DNA of 52,430 bases from an uncultured bacterium (GCA_946188155.1 CAMHUC010000019.1:1-52430), one strand, 5' to 3'. Counted from the first letter of the stretch, positions 1 to 9,835 are shown. Translations and numbers: made by a program. Notes: a model not told the origin generated them from the sequence alone.

Positions 1-389
1 ATGCCAGCGACGAGCCGGTGGCCGTCTATGGCGGCCCCGAGGAGGCCGGCTTCCGATGGCAGCTGCTCGCCGACGGCAGGGTGCTGCTGAGTGATCCCGT
101 CACAGGTGAGACCTACGTAATGGCCCGTACTCGTGCCGATGGCGGCAACTATGGCAAAGAGATGACCAATGTCGCCGATACGAAGGTTGACTATGCCGAC
201 GGCAGCATGACGGTGACCAACGACAGCTACTCTGGTACGCTGACCAAGGCTGATGCCGAGAAGGAGGCAGAGATCAGGAAGAAGCTTCAGAAACTGATTA
301 CAGACGTCAACAGCGGCGATGCCGGCATCGGCTACGGCGGCCCCGGCAACGGCCCCGCCCATGCCCGCCGCCAAGATGGCATTCAGTAG
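1..389 (+). CDS. C-terminal part of a lipoprotein-like paralog (cut by window edge)
   Basis: The reading frame is already open at base 3 and ends at TAG 387-389, so only the C-terminal ~128 residues are visible. The stretch AVYGGPEEAGFRWQLLADG and the following ~90 residues align closely with residues ~90-180 of the complete lipoprotein at 1986-3875 (AVYGGPEDAAFTWQLLADG there). The two are therefore tandem paralogs. This copy stops shortly after the shared region with a low-complexity Gly/Ala/Pro tail (positions 315-375), whereas the other continues for 450 residues. It may be a naturally short member or a copy truncated when the downstream ATPase gene arrived. Function unknown. Confidence 0.6.
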   Translation, partial: ASDEPVAVYGGPEEAGFRWQLLADGRVLLSDPVTGETYVMARTRADGGNYGKEMTNVADTKVDYADGSMTVTNDSYSGTLTKADAEKEAEIRKKLQKLITDVNSGDAGIGYGGPGNGPAHARRQDGIQ

Positions 390-411
390 TTATAGAATTG
401 TTGTTGCGTAT

Positions 412-1956
412 ATGAAATATCCGATAGGAATACAGAATTTCGAGAAGATACGATGTGAGGGGTATGCCTACGTCGACAAGACGGCACTGATGTACAAGAT
501 GGTGTCTGAGGGGTCGTACTATTTCCTCAGTCGCCCGCGCCGTTTCGGCAAGTCGCTCATGGTCAGCACACTTGAGGCTTTCTTCCAGGGAAAGAAAGAA
601 CTGTTCGACGGGCTGTATGCCAGTACAGTGGGCTGGGAATGGAAGGAATATCCCATCTTGCATCTGGACCTGAACGTCAAGAAATACGATTCGATGACAT
701 CGCTTGATGACATTTTGAACAGGGCTCTTCTTGGATGGGAGAGCCAATACCCTCCTAAGTGGAAAGACCCTTCGTTGGAAGGACGCTTTGAATTAGTTGT
801 CAAGGCGGCAGCCGAGCAGACAGGCAGGCAAGTAGTCATCCTTGTCGACGAGTATGACAAGCCACTGCTTCAGGCTATTGGCAACGAAGCGTTGCAGACC
901 GAGTACCGCAATACGCTGAAGGCTTTCTACGGCGTATTGAAATCGTGCGATGCCCATATCAAGTTCGCCTTCCTGACGGGCGTGACCAAGTTCGGGAAGG
1001 TGAGCGTGTTCAGCGACCTGAACAATCTGATAGACATTTCAATGTTACCCCAATACAGTATGGTTTGCGGTATCAGCGAGGAAGAACTGCGCAAGAACTT
1101 TGATGACGGCGTCAGAGAACTTGCCGCAGAGAACGGTATGACGAAGGATGAATGCTATGAGCGGCTGCGACTCGACTACGACGGCTACTATTTCAACGAA
1201 TATTCGAAGGCCGGTGTCTATAATCCTTTCAGCCTGCTCAACACGCTCTCTTTTAAGGTGTTCCGCGACTACTGGTTCGAGACGGGCACGCCGTCGTTCC
1301 TGGTCTATCAGCTGAAGAAGACGTGCTACCCCTTGGAGAATATGACCACTGAGGAACTCTCGACAGACACGCTCAACAGTATTGACATCATGGACCAGAA
1401 CCCGCTGCCGCTGCTCTACCAGAGTGGCTACCTGACGCTGAAGAGCTACGACAGTGAGTTCGACTCTTACACTTTGGGATTCCCCAACCGTGAAGTAGAG
1501 CAGGGATTCATCAAGTATCTTCTACCGTTCTATACGCCTCAAACAGACAATAAGAGTACGTTCGCAATTTCCCGGTTTATAAAAGATGTGCGCAGTGGCG
1601 ATGCCGAAGGCTTCATGCACCGTCTGCAGGATTTCTTTGCCAGCGGCGACTATCAGGTAGTGGGCAATACGGAGAAGTATTTCCAGAACACGCTGTATGT
1701 GTTCTTCCGCCTTTTGGGCTTCTATGTCAACGTGGAGCGGCACACCACTGGCGGGCGTATGGATATACTGATACAGACGCCTGACTACATCTATATCCTT
1801 GAACTGAAGGTGAACCAGACGGCAGCCGTAGCCTTGCAGCAGATAGAAGATAAAGGCTACGCCCTGCCTTTTGCCTCCGACCCGCGACTGCTGTTCAAGA
1901 TTGGTATCAACTTCTCAACAGACACTAAACTGATTGATGACTGGAAGATAGCGTAA
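412..1956 (+). CDS. AAA-ATPase-like / PD-(D/E)XK nuclease family protein
   Basis: A 514-residue protein of the Bacteroidetes family that joins an AAA-ATPase-like domain (PF09820) to a C-terminal PD-(D/E)XK nuclease-like domain (PF08011). Visible motifs are the family opening MKYPIGIQNFEKIR, a Walker A-like SRPRRFGKS at residues 40-48, a Walker B VVILVDEYDKP near 140, and a nuclease core GRMDILIQ...YILELKV near 447-465 with the D and E-x-K residues in place. ATG 412 was chosen because the family begins there; the frame is open upstream to 319 but that part overlaps the previous gene out of frame. It sits between two lipoprotein paralogs. The family is often multi-copy and its role is not established; a mobile or defence-related role is only a guess. 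Confidence 0.85.
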   Translation: MKYPIGIQNFEKIRCEGYAYVDKTALMYKMVSEGSYYFLSRPRRFGKSLMVSTLEAFFQGKKELFDGLYASTVGWEWKEYPILHLDLNVKKYDSMTSLDDILNRALLGWESQYPPKWKDPSLEGRFELVVKAAAEQTGRQVVILVDEYDKPLLQAIGNEALQTEYRNTLKAFYGVLKSCDAHIKFAFLTGVTKFGKVSVFSDLNNLIDISMLPQYSMVCGISEEELRKNFDDGVRELAAENGMTKDECYERLRLDYDGYYFNEYSKAGVYNPFSLLNTLSFKVFRDYWFETGTPSFLVYQLKKTCYPLENMTTEELSTDTLNSIDIMDQNPLPLLYQSGYLTLKSYDSEFDSYTLGFPNREVEQGFIKYLLPFYTPQTDNKSTFAISRFIKDVRSGDAEGFMHRLQDFFASGDYQVVGNTEKYFQNTLYVFFRLLGFYVNVERHTTGGRMDILIQTPDYIYILELKVNQTAAVALQQIEDKGYALPFASDPRLLFKIGINFSTDTKLIDDWKIA

Positions 1957-1985
1957 GGACATATTTAGTAATTAATATAATAACA

Positions 1986-3875
1986 ATGATGAAACAGAAA
2001 ATTTTTGCAATCTTTGCAGCCGCACTGTTCCTGGTGGGAATGACGGGCTGCTCGTCGGTGGATAACCCTTCCACCGAAGTAGACACGAAAGTCCTGGAAG
2101 AGAGCCTGGTAGGCCTCTGGGTGGACGAGTTTGAATATGCCGACGTCACGGAGGCAGGCGTTCCCTTTAGCAAGGTGGTGCTGGCAGTGGATGTAGCGGC
2201 CGACCACACGGGCTGCCTCTACCTCGGCGTGTTCGATAACTCAAGTGATGAACCGCTGGCCGTCTATGGCGGTCCGGAGGATGCCGCCTTCACGTGGCAA
2301 CTGCTCGCTGACGGCAGTGTGGAGCTGAGCGACCCCGTGACGGGTAAGACCAGGACGCTGACTCGTGGCGCCGACGGCAGCTATGGCGAGCAGATGACCG
2401 AAGTGGCCAGCACGAAGGTGACTGTCACCGACGGCGGTATGCAATTGACCAACGGCAACTATTCCGGCAATCTCACAAAGGCCGACGCCGCGAAGGCTGC
2501 TCAGATCAAGGAGAAGCTCTCCTCGCTGTCGCCCGACCGTCAGCAGTTCGAGGCCCAGCTGTCGCAGATGCTGGCTGCCTCGCAGAATTACCTCAAGCTC
2601 GACCCGACGTCGAGGGGTGTCAACCTGCTGGCCGAATTCATCAGCCAGTTGAAGCTCGAGACACTGCAGCCGCAGCTTGTCAAGATTATCTTCGAGATTT
2701 TAGGTACAAAGGGCTTTACACAGAACCTCTCACTCGTAGGCCCCGAGGCTGAAGAGGCACGCTGGGCACAGGAGAACTCCAACGTTCCGGTAGACAATCC
2801 TCAGTCGGCCTTCCTGATGAATGCCGCCCTCGCCCTGAACAACAGGACCCTGAAGTTCACTACCGGCCAAGACGCAGCAGAGTATGTGACCAACGAAGAC
2901 GGTGCCTTCATAGTGAGCTGTAAGAATGCTACATCGGGTGCCCTGACCCAGGTGAAGATGAGGTTCAGTGGAAAGGACGACGGTGTCATCATCTTCGTTA
3001 CACGTCTTAACCAAAATCCCGTCGCCATCCAGTTCCCCCACGCTATCGACTTTGAACTGTTGCGTTCTGAGTCGGGCAACGAGACGGACATCGAGTCGGT
3101 GATAAAAGGACACTTGACCCTGGAGTCGTCCGAAGGTAAGAAATACATCTCGCTCAAGCGAAGTGCATGGCGGGCAACGCTCTTCACCGAAGCCAAGAAG
3201 GACGACCACTTTGAGGTGCCTTCCTGCGAACTGATCCACCATGCCGACCACACCATAGAGGTCAGTTCCTCTCTCGCCATCAACGACGTAGTCGTGATGA
3301 CTGTCAAGGGGCGTAATGAACTCAATCCCTATAGTGACGAGGAGATGGAGCAGCTGCGCGAACTGCGCGACATCACACCGATGTGCAAGGGACTCTACAC
3401 CCTGCTGAAGGCTTTCAACAGCCGTACTGCCAAGGTTGAGGTGACGTTGATGAACGACCTGCTGTTCGACATCGACCTCCTCGACGTGGGCCAGTGCATC
3501 AAGGCTGCCGGCAATGCCCTGAAGCTTCGCAAGGAGAATGTGCCGGCGGAGACCATCGAGCCCTGGACGGAGCTGCTGAACAAGTCGCTCAACTGGACAG
3601 TGACGCAGAAGGCCACAGGCGTGAAGGCCGACGGCAAGTTCATCACCAGCCTCTTCGCCGGTCACAACCTGCCCACCTTCGCCCTGCGATTCAATGGTGA
3701 GAGCAACTACCAGACCATCCACGGGCGCATGAACACGACCGACCGTCAGAACTTCGAGGCACTGATGAAGAGCTTCGACGCGCCCCTCGTGGCCCTCAAC
3801 AATCTGCTGAAGGCCCTCCAGGACAAGGGCGTGGAGCTGCAGGCAATCAACTCTTCCAAGAAAACCGAAAATTAG
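1986..3875 (+). CDS. Lipoprotein of unknown function, 629 aa
   Basis: The N-terminus has a lipoprotein signal with lipobox VGMTGC (Cys22) followed by SSVDNPSTE, so the mature protein is predicted to be membrane-anchored. Residues ~35-180 carry the domain shared with the truncated paralog at the left edge. The remaining ~450 residues are mixed alpha/beta in character with no motif I recognise. It begins 29 nt after the AAA-ATPase stop and is followed by a long palindromic intergenic repeat. No function can be assigned. Confidence 0.75.
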   Translation: MMKQKIFAIFAAALFLVGMTGCSSVDNPSTEVDTKVLEESLVGLWVDEFEYADVTEAGVPFSKVVLAVDVAADHTGCLYLGVFDNSSDEPLAVYGGPEDAAFTWQLLADGSVELSDPVTGKTRTLTRGADGSYGEQMTEVASTKVTVTDGGMQLTNGNYSGNLTKADAAKAAQIKEKLSSLSPDRQQFEAQLSQMLAASQNYLKLDPTSRGVNLLAEFISQLKLETLQPQLVKIIFEILGTKGFTQNLSLVGPEAEEARWAQENSNVPVDNPQSAFLMNAALALNNRTLKFTTGQDAAEYVTNEDGAFIVSCKNATSGALTQVKMRFSGKDDGVIIFVTRLNQNPVAIQFPHAIDFELLRSESGNETDIESVIKGHLTLESSEGKKYISLKRSAWRATLFTEAKKDDHFEVPSCELIHHADHTIEVSSSLAINDVVVMTVKGRNELNPYSDEEMEQLRELRDITPMCKGLYTLLKAFNSRTAKVEVTLMNDLLFDIDLLDVGQCIKAAGNALKLRKENVPAETIEPWTELLNKSLNWTVTQKATGVKADGKFITSLFAGHNLPTFALRFNGESNYQTIHGRMNTTDRQNFEALMKSFDAPLVALNNLLKALQDKGVELQAINSSKKTEN

Positions 3876-3909
3876 TAACTCAAGTTTCCCACCCCTCAAA
3901 CCTTTTAAG

Positions 3910-4145
3910 AACAACGAATTCTTGCGTCCCTTCGGTAGCAAGCGAGCAGAGCTCGAGCGAAGACGAATTTTACGAATTACACAGATGAAAACAGGTTCTA
4001 CGAATCACACGAATTTGCTACGCGCAGGCAATCGCCGCCTGCGGCGAAAATTTGTGAAATTAGTTATAATTCGTACAATTCGTGAGATTCGTCTTCGCTC
4101 GAGCTCTGCTCGCTTGCTACCGAAGGGACGCAAGAATTCGTTGTT
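3910..4145. repeat. Long inverted repeat with 59-bp arms
   Basis: The left arm 3910-3968 and right arm 4087-4145 are perfect reverse complements over 59 bp. Each holds the core TTGCGTCCCTTCGGTAGCAA followed by GCGAGCAGAGCTCGAGCG. The ~118-bp centre has several imperfect copies of ACGAATT and a GC-rich hairpin near 4023-4048. The element fills most of the gap between the lipoprotein gene and alaS. A third, single copy of the core lies at 9219-9263, so this is a dispersed repeat. I see no gene in the 318-bp gap. Confidence 0.85.
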
Positions 4146-4193
4146 GAAAAGAAAGGGTGGGAAAGTTCAATTAGTAAATCGTAAATAGAAAAG

Positions 4194-6845
4194 ATGACAG
4201 CAAACGAGATTCGCGATTCATTCAAGAAATTCTTTGAGTCGAAGCAGCACGCTATCGTACCGTCGGCCCCGATGGTCATCAAGGATGACCCCACGCTGAT
4301 GTTTACGAACGCTGGTATGAACCAGTGGAAAGATATTATATTAGGTACGCGCGATCCGGAACCGCGCCGCCGTGCCGACACGCAGAAATGCCTGCGCGTC
4401 AGTGGAAAGCACAACGACCTGGAGGAAGTGGGACACGACACGTACCACCACACCATGTTCGAGATGCTGGGCAACTGGTCGTTCGGCGACTACTTCAAGG
4501 AGGGCGCCATCGACATGGCATGGGAGTATCTGGTGGATGTGCTCAAGCTGAATCCAGAGGACCTCTACGTGACGGTATTCGAGGGTTCGCCCGAGGAGAA
4601 CATCCCCCGCGATGACGAGGCCGCCAGCTACTGGGCCAAGCACGTGCCTGAGGACCACATCATCAACGGCAACAAGCACGACAACTTCTGGGAGATGGGC
4701 GACACGGGTCCCTGCGGTCCCTGCTCGGAGATCCACGTCGACAGCCGTACCCCCGAGCAGCGCAAGGCCAGCGGCATCAGCGGCCGCGACCTGGTGAACA
4801 AGGACGACCCGCAGGTCATCGAGATCTGGAATCTGGTGTTCATGCAGTTCAACCGTAAGGCCGACGGCTCGCTTGAGAAGCTGTCGATGAACGTCATCGA
4901 CACCGGCATGGGCTTCGAGCGCCTCGTCCGCATGCTGCAGGGCAAGCACTCCAACTACGACACCGACATCTTCCAGCCCATCATCAAGGCCGAGGAGCAG
5001 ATTACCGGGCTGAAGTACACCACCTTCGAGGAAGGTGAGGTAGGCAAGGAACAGGACGACATCAATGTGGCCATGCGCGTCTGCGCCGATCACCTGCGTG
5101 CCGTCAGCTTCTCGATTGCCGATGGTCAGCTGCCGTCGAACGCCAAGGCGGGCTACGTCATCCGGCGCATCCTGCGCCGTGCCGTGCGCTATGCCTATAC
5201 ATTCCTGGGTCAGAAGGAGGCGTTCCTCTATAAGCTCGTGCCGACACTCGTTCACGAGATGGGCGACGCCTTCCCCGAACTGAAGGCTCAGCAGCAGCTT
5301 ATCTCGCGTGTGATGAAGGAGGAGGAGGACTCCTTCCTCCGAACACTCGACAAGGGTATCTCGCTGCTCGACAAGGCTATGGAGCAGCTCAGAGCCAGCG
5401 GCAAGACGGAACTCGACGGCGTGGAGGCCTTCCGGCTCTTCGATACCTACGGCTTCCCCCTCGACCTGACGGAGCTCATCTGCCGTGAACAAGGGTTTAC
5501 GGTAGACGAGGAGCAGTTCAACGTGGAGATGCAGAAGCAGAAGGAGCGTGCCCGCAATGCCGCCCAGGTGGAGAACAGCGACTGGACGGAGCTTCAGGCA
5601 GGCGAGCAGCAGTTCGTAGGCTATGACTATACGGAGTACGAGTGCCGCATCCTGCGCTACCGCAAGGTGAAGCAGAAGAAGGCAGAGTACTACGAACTGG
5701 TGCTCGACTACACGCCGTTCTACGGTGAGATGGGCGGTCAGGTGGGCGACTGCGGTGTGCTGGTCAATGAGAACGAGACCATCGAGATCGTCGACACCAA
5801 GCGCGAGAACAACCAAAGCGTACACATCGTGAAGCAGCTGCCGAAGGATCCGTCGGCACAGTTCATGGCCTGCGTGGACACCGACAAGCGCGATGCCTCT
5901 GCCGCCAACCATACCGCCACCCACCTGCTCGACTACGCGCTGAAGCAGGTGCTCGGCGACCATGTGGAGCAGAAGGGCTCGTTTGTGTCGCCCGACACGT
6001 TGCGCTTCGACTTCTCGCACTTCGAGAAGGTGAGCGACGAGCAGCTGCGCCAGGTGGAGCGCATGGTGAACGACATGATCCGCCAGGACATCCCTCTCGA
6101 CGAGCACCGCGACGTGCCCTTCGACGAGGCCAAGAAGCTCGGAGCCATTGCCCTCTTCGGCGAGAAGTACGGTGACAAGGTGCGCGTCGTCCGCTTCGGC
6201 CCCTCGTGCGAGTTCTGTGGCGGTATCCATGCCCGTGCCACGGGTAAGATAGGCTTCTTCAAGATTATCTCCGAGAGCTCGGTGGCCGCCGGCATCCGCC
6301 GTATCGAGGCCAAGACGGGCCGTGAGTGCGAGGAGCTGCTCTATATGACCGAGGACATGCTGAAGGCGGTGAAGGCCTTCTTCAACAATGCCAAGGACCT
6401 GCAGGGCGTCATCCAGAAGTACATCGAGGAGCACGACGCGATGAAGAAGCAGATAGAGGACTTCCAGGCACAGAAGGTGCAGCAGTTTGCCCAGAGCCTG
6501 GTGCAGAAGGCCCGCGCGGTGAACGGCGTGACGGTGGTGACGGCCAAGATAGAGCTGTCGGCTGCAGCTGCCAAGGATTTGGTGTTCAAGGTGCGCGAGC
6601 TGCATCCCGAGAGTCTGCTCTGCGTGGTGGGCACCGTATTCGACGGCAAGCCGCTGCTCAACGTGATGCTCTCCGACGATATGGTGAAGGACCACGGTCT
6701 GAACGCCGGACAACTGGTTCGCGAGGCAGCCAAGCTGATGCAGGGCGGCGGTGGCGGACAGCCTCACTTCGCCTCGGCAGGCGGCAAGAACCCCGACGGG
6801 CTCACCGCTGCCATCGACAAGGTGATAGAGCTGGCAAAGCTATAA
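4194..6845 (+). CDS. alaS: Alanyl-tRNA synthetase
   Basis: Attaches alanine to tRNA-Ala in the cytoplasm. The 883-residue length is normal for the family. It starts [16 protein letters not shown] with the class II aminoacylation core ([29 protein letters not shown]). The editing domain carries the zinc-type motif HTATH near residue 572 and CEFCGGIHA near 672. The end has the C-Ala domain with the glycine-rich [14 protein letters not shown] motif. ATG 4194 fits the family start. It is probably monocistronic: a repeat element precedes it and a strong terminator follows at once. Confidence 0.97.
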   Translation: MTANEIRDSFKKFFESKQHAIVPSAPMVIKDDPTLMFTNAGMNQWKDIILGTRDPEPRRRADTQKCLRVSGKHNDLEEVGHDTYHHTMFEMLGNWSFGDYFKEGAIDMAWEYLVDVLKLNPEDLYVTVFEGSPEENIPRDDEAASYWAKHVPEDHIINGNKHDNFWEMGDTGPCGPCSEIHVDSRTPEQRKASGISGRDLVNKDDPQVIEIWNLVFMQFNRKADGSLEKLSMNVIDTGMGFERLVRMLQGKHSNYDTDIFQPIIKAEEQITGLKYTTFEEGEVGKEQDDINVAMRVCADHLRAVSFSIADGQLPSNAKAGYVIRRILRRAVRYAYTFLGQKEAFLYKLVPTLVHEMGDAFPELKAQQQLISRVMKEEEDSFLRTLDKGISLLDKAMEQLRASGKTELDGVEAFRLFDTYGFPLDLTELICREQGFTVDEEQFNVEMQKQKERARNAAQVENSDWTELQAGEQQFVGYDYTEYECRILRYRKVKQKKAEYYELVLDYTPFYGEMGGQVGDCGVLVNENETIEIVDTKRENNQSVHIVKQLPKDPSAQFMACVDTDKRDASAANHTATHLLDYALKQVLGDHVEQKGSFVSPDTLRFDFSHFEKVSDEQLRQVERMVNDMIRQDIPLDEHRDVPFDEAKKLGAIALFGEKYGDKVRVVRFGPSCEFCGGIHARATGKIGFFKIISESSVAAGIRRIEAKTGRECEELLYMTEDMLKAVKAFFNNAKDLQGVIQKYIEEHDAMKKQIEDFQAQKVQQFAQSLVQKARAVNGVTVVTAKIELSAAAAKDLVFKVRELHPESLLCVVGTVFDGKPLLNVMLSDDMVKDHGLNAGQLVREAAKLMQGGGGGQPHFASAGGKNPDGLTAAIDKVIELAKL

Positions 6846-6852
6846 AACAGTA

Positions 6853-6881
6853 ATCCCCTCGCTGCTGCGAGGGGATTTTTA
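6853..6881 (+). terminator. Rho-independent terminator after alaS
   Basis: Perfect 10-bp stem ATCCCCTCGC / GCGAGGGGAT (6853-6862 and 6867-6876) with loop TGCT, followed by TTTTATTTA. It lies between the convergent ends of alaS and the TonB receptor gene, only 2 nt from the receptor stop, so it may also act on the minus strand. Confidence 0.9.
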
Positions 6882-6882
6882 T

Positions 6883-9177
6883 TTATAATGTGATCGGCAC
6901 GACGAGCTTGAACACTACGTTGCGCCCCATGTTGTGGACGCCCTGCCGCCCCGTCACCGCGTTCATGTCGGCGTATTTCAGCCGGCTTAGGTGGTTCTGG
7001 TAGGCGCGGTTCAGCAGGTTGTTGGCAGTGATGTACAGCTCGGCTATCTTCCTGCCGCCGAAGGTCAGGTCGGTGCCTGCCTGTAGGTTGAGCAGCGTGT
7101 AGCTGGGCGTGGGCGTCTCGGTGCCGTCGGCAGCATACACGTGGCTCTGCTTCAGATAGCATTCCAGTGCAGCTGCTATATAGAGGTTGTCGGCAGAGAG
7201 CCCTCTGGCGTGGTGGGTGTGGTGCGAGTGGCTGCCCATCGTGGGGTGGCTGTGGTGCATCAGCTCCCATTTCAGCTCCGACGTCCAGCGCGGGGCGGGG
7301 GTGTAGGGCAGGTATTTCGACTCCTCGGGCTGGTGCAGCTGGCGGGCATCCACGTAGCTGAATGTGTTGGCGAAGTGGAGCGAGTGGACGGGGTGTACGT
7401 CGACGCCCGCCTCGAAGCCTAACAGTCGGGCATCGCCCTGGGTGTAGCTATAGACGGGCGTTCCGTCGATTTCGCGGCCCTCGCCTCGCAGGAAGATGTA
7501 GTTGTCGATGCGGTTGGCGAAGAGTGCCACCTGTGCCGACACGTACTGCGAGGTGAAGTCGAGGCCGAGGTCGCCCTGCAGGCTGTACTCGGGCTTCAGG
7601 TCATGGTTGCCCACCTCGTAGCGCAGCGCCCCGTGGTGTGCGCCGTTGGATCCCAGCTCGCTTATGTTCGGAGCGCGGAATCCGCGGGCCACGTTGAGAC
7701 GCAGGTTCAGGTGGTCGCTCACGTTCCACACGGCGCCTATGCTGCCCGTCACGCCGCCGAGGTTACGGCTGAAGTCGGCGAACCGCAGTGAGCCGCCCTC
7801 CGTCAGGGCATCGCCGTGCAGGTGGCGGTGGTCATAGCGCAGGCCGCCGTTGAGCGTCAGGTGCTCGAAACTCTTGCTGGCCGTGGCGTATGCGCCGATG
7901 TCGAACAGTCGGTAGGCAGGGATGAGGAACTCCTCGCCCAGGTTCTGCGACTGCTGCCACATGCCCTGCAGGCCTGCCGCCAGCCGCCAGCCGCTGAACT
8001 CGTGGGTCAGGTAGCGCACGTCGTAGGTCACGGTGTGCAGCTTGAAGTAGAGTGCGGGCTCCTCCGACTCATGGTTATGTTCCTCGTGCTTCTCAGCCTC
8101 ATGGTCGTGGTCATCGTGGTCATGCTCCTCGTGCTCCTCAGCCTCGTGGTCATGGTGGTGGTGATGCTCCTCAAACTCCTTGCGCTGGTTCTGCTGGTAG
8201 CCCACGATCAGCTTCAGCCAGCCGTGGGGCAGGTTGAGCGAGTTGTCCCATACCGCTTTATAGTGGTTCACCCGCTGGTAGGGCAGCCACTTGCCATAGC
8301 TGCAGCCGCTCCAGCCGTCCTCATGGGCCAGCTCGCCAGTCAGTGGGTCGCGCTCTCCCTCGATGATGCCGGGCGTCTGTCCGTAGGCCGACAGGGTGAG
8401 GTGGGTGTGCCCCCACTGCTTGTTCAGTCCGAGCATCAGCCGTCCGGCCAGTTCGCGGAACTGTGAGCCGGGCACGTAGCCGTCCACCTTGTTCCGGTAG
8501 GCGTGGGCCATCTTCTGCGAGAATCGGCCGTCCCAGACGAAGCCGCGCTGGTTGCCGGCGAAGTTGAGCGAGTAGTCGAACAGTCCGTTGTTGGTCTGGT
8601 ACTCCGTTGATACGTTGGCCTTCATCTCTCCTTCTGGCAGTACCGGCGCACCGTGCAGGATGAGCACCCCGGCCATGGCGTCGCTTCCATACATCAGCGA
8701 GGCCGGGCCTTTGAGTATCTCCACCGAGTTGACGCCTGCGCCGTCGATCTCGGTGCCATGCTCTCCGCCCCACTGCTGACCCTCCTGGCGGATGCCGTCG
8801 TTGACCACGACGACGCGGTTGAAGCCGAGACCGCGGATGATGGGTTTCGAGATGCCGCTGCCGGTGGTGATCTGCGCCACGCCGGGCTGGCGGGCGATGG
8901 CGTCGATGATGTTGGTGCCGGTAGTCTGCCGCAGCTCCTTGCCGCCGACGATGGAGATGGGGGTCGTGGAGTGCTTCAGCTTGGTGTCGCCCGTAACGCC
9001 TGTCACCACCAGCTCGTTGAGTTTCAGGTGGCGGTAGAACACGTCGGAGGAGTCCGATGGGTGTTCGTGGTTATAATGATGATGCCCGTCTGCATCTTGA
9101 TGGTGCGTATGATGCTCCTGTGCTGTCGCTGCGAGGCATACCGCCAGCAGCGACAGGATGAAATATAGTTTCTTCAT
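6883..9177 (-). CDS. TonB-dependent outer-membrane receptor with His-rich segments (probable metal uptake)
   Basis: A 764-residue receptor with signal peptide MKKLYFILSLLAVCLAATAQ, a His-rich start of the mature protein, a plug domain at about residues 53-170 (LNELVVTGV, IIRGLGFNRVVVVNDGIR, LKGPASLMYGSDAMAGV), then a beta-barrel ending FKLVVPITL. Residues ~336-372 form a loop made almost only of His, Asp and Glu. Such loops occur in zinc receptors such as ZnuD, and the small His/Cys protein upstream fits a metal role. It should transport a metal ion or metal complex across the outer membrane using TonB. Zinc is the best guess; copper, nickel or cobalt are possible. A Fur/Zur-like box lies upstream at 9280-9305. 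Confidence 0.88.
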   Translation of the reverse strand: MKKLYFILSLLAVCLAATAQEHHTHHQDADGHHHYNHEHPSDSSDVFYRHLKLNELVVTGVTGDTKLKHSTTPISIVGGKELRQTTGTNIIDAIARQPGVAQITTGSGISKPIIRGLGFNRVVVVNDGIRQEGQQWGGEHGTEIDGAGVNSVEILKGPASLMYGSDAMAGVLILHGAPVLPEGEMKANVSTEYQTNNGLFDYSLNFAGNQRGFVWDGRFSQKMAHAYRNKVDGYVPGSQFRELAGRLMLGLNKQWGHTHLTLSAYGQTPGIIEGERDPLTGELAHEDGWSGCSYGKWLPYQRVNHYKAVWDNSLNLPHGWLKLIVGYQQNQRKEFEEHHHHHDHEAEEHEEHDHDDHDHEAEKHEEHNHESEEPALYFKLHTVTYDVRYLTHEFSGWRLAAGLQGMWQQSQNLGEEFLIPAYRLFDIGAYATASKSFEHLTLNGGLRYDHRHLHGDALTEGGSLRFADFSRNLGGVTGSIGAVWNVSDHLNLRLNVARGFRAPNISELGSNGAHHGALRYEVGNHDLKPEYSLQGDLGLDFTSQYVSAQVALFANRIDNYIFLRGEGREIDGTPVYSYTQGDARLLGFEAGVDVHPVHSLHFANTFSYVDARQLHQPEESKYLPYTPAPRWTSELKWELMHHSHPTMGSHSHHTHHARGLSADNLYIAAALECYLKQSHVYAADGTETPTPSYTLLNLQAGTDLTFGGRKIAELYITANNLLNRAYQNHLSRLKYADMNAVTGRQGVHNMGRNVVFKLVVPITL

Positions 9178-9218
9178 TCTGTTTAGTCCTTTATAATTGA
9201 TTATCTATGAATTGATGA

Positions 9219-9263
9219 CAAATTCTTGCGTCCCTTTGGTAGCAAGCGAGCAGAGCTCGAGCG
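9219..9263 (+). repeat. Third copy of the 59-bp dispersed repeat core
   Basis: AATTCTTGCGTCCCTTTGGT followed by AGCAAGCGAGCAGAGCTCGAGCG matches the left arm of the inverted repeat at 3910-3968 with one mismatch. It lies just upstream of the TonB receptor start, in what should be its leader or promoter region. Confidence 0.85.
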
Positions 9264-9279
9264 CGTGCTCACTTCATGG

Positions 9280-9305
9280 TGATACGTGTTAACATATCAT
9301 TATCA
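9280..9305 (-). promoter_or_regulatory. Candidate Fur/Zur-family operator
   Basis: On the minus strand the sequence contains GATAATGATA, identical to the first half of the classical Fur box, followed by TGTTAACACGTATCA, giving an imperfect palindrome with TGATA...TATCA ends. It lies between the metal-type TonB receptor and the His/Cys-rich protein gene. The position fits metal-dependent control of the receptor; binding is an inference. Confidence 0.4.
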
Positions 9306-9351
9306 CGAATCAGTCACGAACTGTCATTCATTATTTTGTACTGTTCAGCCG

Positions 9352-9708
9352 CTATAAGGCAGAACAGCCAGCGGGCGGTGCCCTTGAGGACTGGGCATTG
9401 CCGCCGTTGCCGACGATGAAACAAAAGCGGTGCTGGGGGGCAATGCAGGTGACGACGGCGAACAGCACTACGGCAATGGCCGTTGCCGGCAGATAGGGTA
9501 GGCTGAGGAACTGGCACAGCACGCAGTCGTGCATGTGTCCGGCACCGACCGTCAAGTGGCTGTGGTGCTGCACGTGGTGGGTGCATTCCACGCAGTCGGC
9601 AGCGCTGGCGGCCGGCTGATGGTGGTGGAGTGCGGTAAGCATCATCATCGATACGAATACCGACAACAGAAGCCACGCCGATGCTATCCTTTTCCTCTGT
9701 ATCCTCAT
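9352..9708 (-). CDS. Small His/Cys-rich membrane protein upstream of TonB receptor
   Basis: A 118-residue protein that starts MRIQRKR and has an N-terminal membrane segment (IASAWLLLSVFVSMMMLTAL). A His-rich stretch follows, with the pattern CVECTHHVQHHSH and HDCVLCQF, then a second hydrophobic segment. Cysteines and histidines look suited to bind metal. Similar small proteins sit beside metal-type TonB receptors in Bacteroidetes, and the same-strand placement here supports one metal-uptake unit. The start was set by a -7 element 9 nt before the ATG; the frame is open further upstream. Confidence 0.65.
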   Translation of the reverse strand: MRIQRKRIASAWLLLSVFVSMMMLTALHHHQPAASAADCVECTHHVQHHSHLTVGAGHMHDCVLCQFLSLPYLPATAIAVVLFAVVTCIAPQHRFCFIVGNGGNAQSSRAPPAGCSAL

Positions 9709-9717
9709 TTTCGGGTG

Positions 9718-9725
9718 CAAAGTTA
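9718..9725 (-). promoter_or_regulatory. Bacteroidetes -7 element for the His/Cys-rich protein gene
   Basis: TAACTTTG on the minus strand, followed by CACCCGAAA and then the ATG. The spacing implies an almost leaderless transcript. Confidence 0.65.
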
Positions 9726-9835
9726 TGAAAAAAACGAGAGATGAGCAAAAGAAACCCGTTTTTTTTCTTCCGGGCGGTTGGAAAACCCCATGGCGCGTAT
9801 CTCCCCCTTTCAACGGCACACCACTTAAAAATAAT

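Noticed and set aside
319..411. N-terminal extension of the AAA-ATPase to base 319
   Set aside because: The extra 31 residues are Ala/Pro-rich, overlap the paralog gene out of frame and are absent from the family start MKYPIGIQ.
8052..8237. Plus-strand ORFs rich in His/Arg opposite the TonB receptor
   Set aside because: Shadows of the CAT/GAC-rich metal-binding loop of the receptor.
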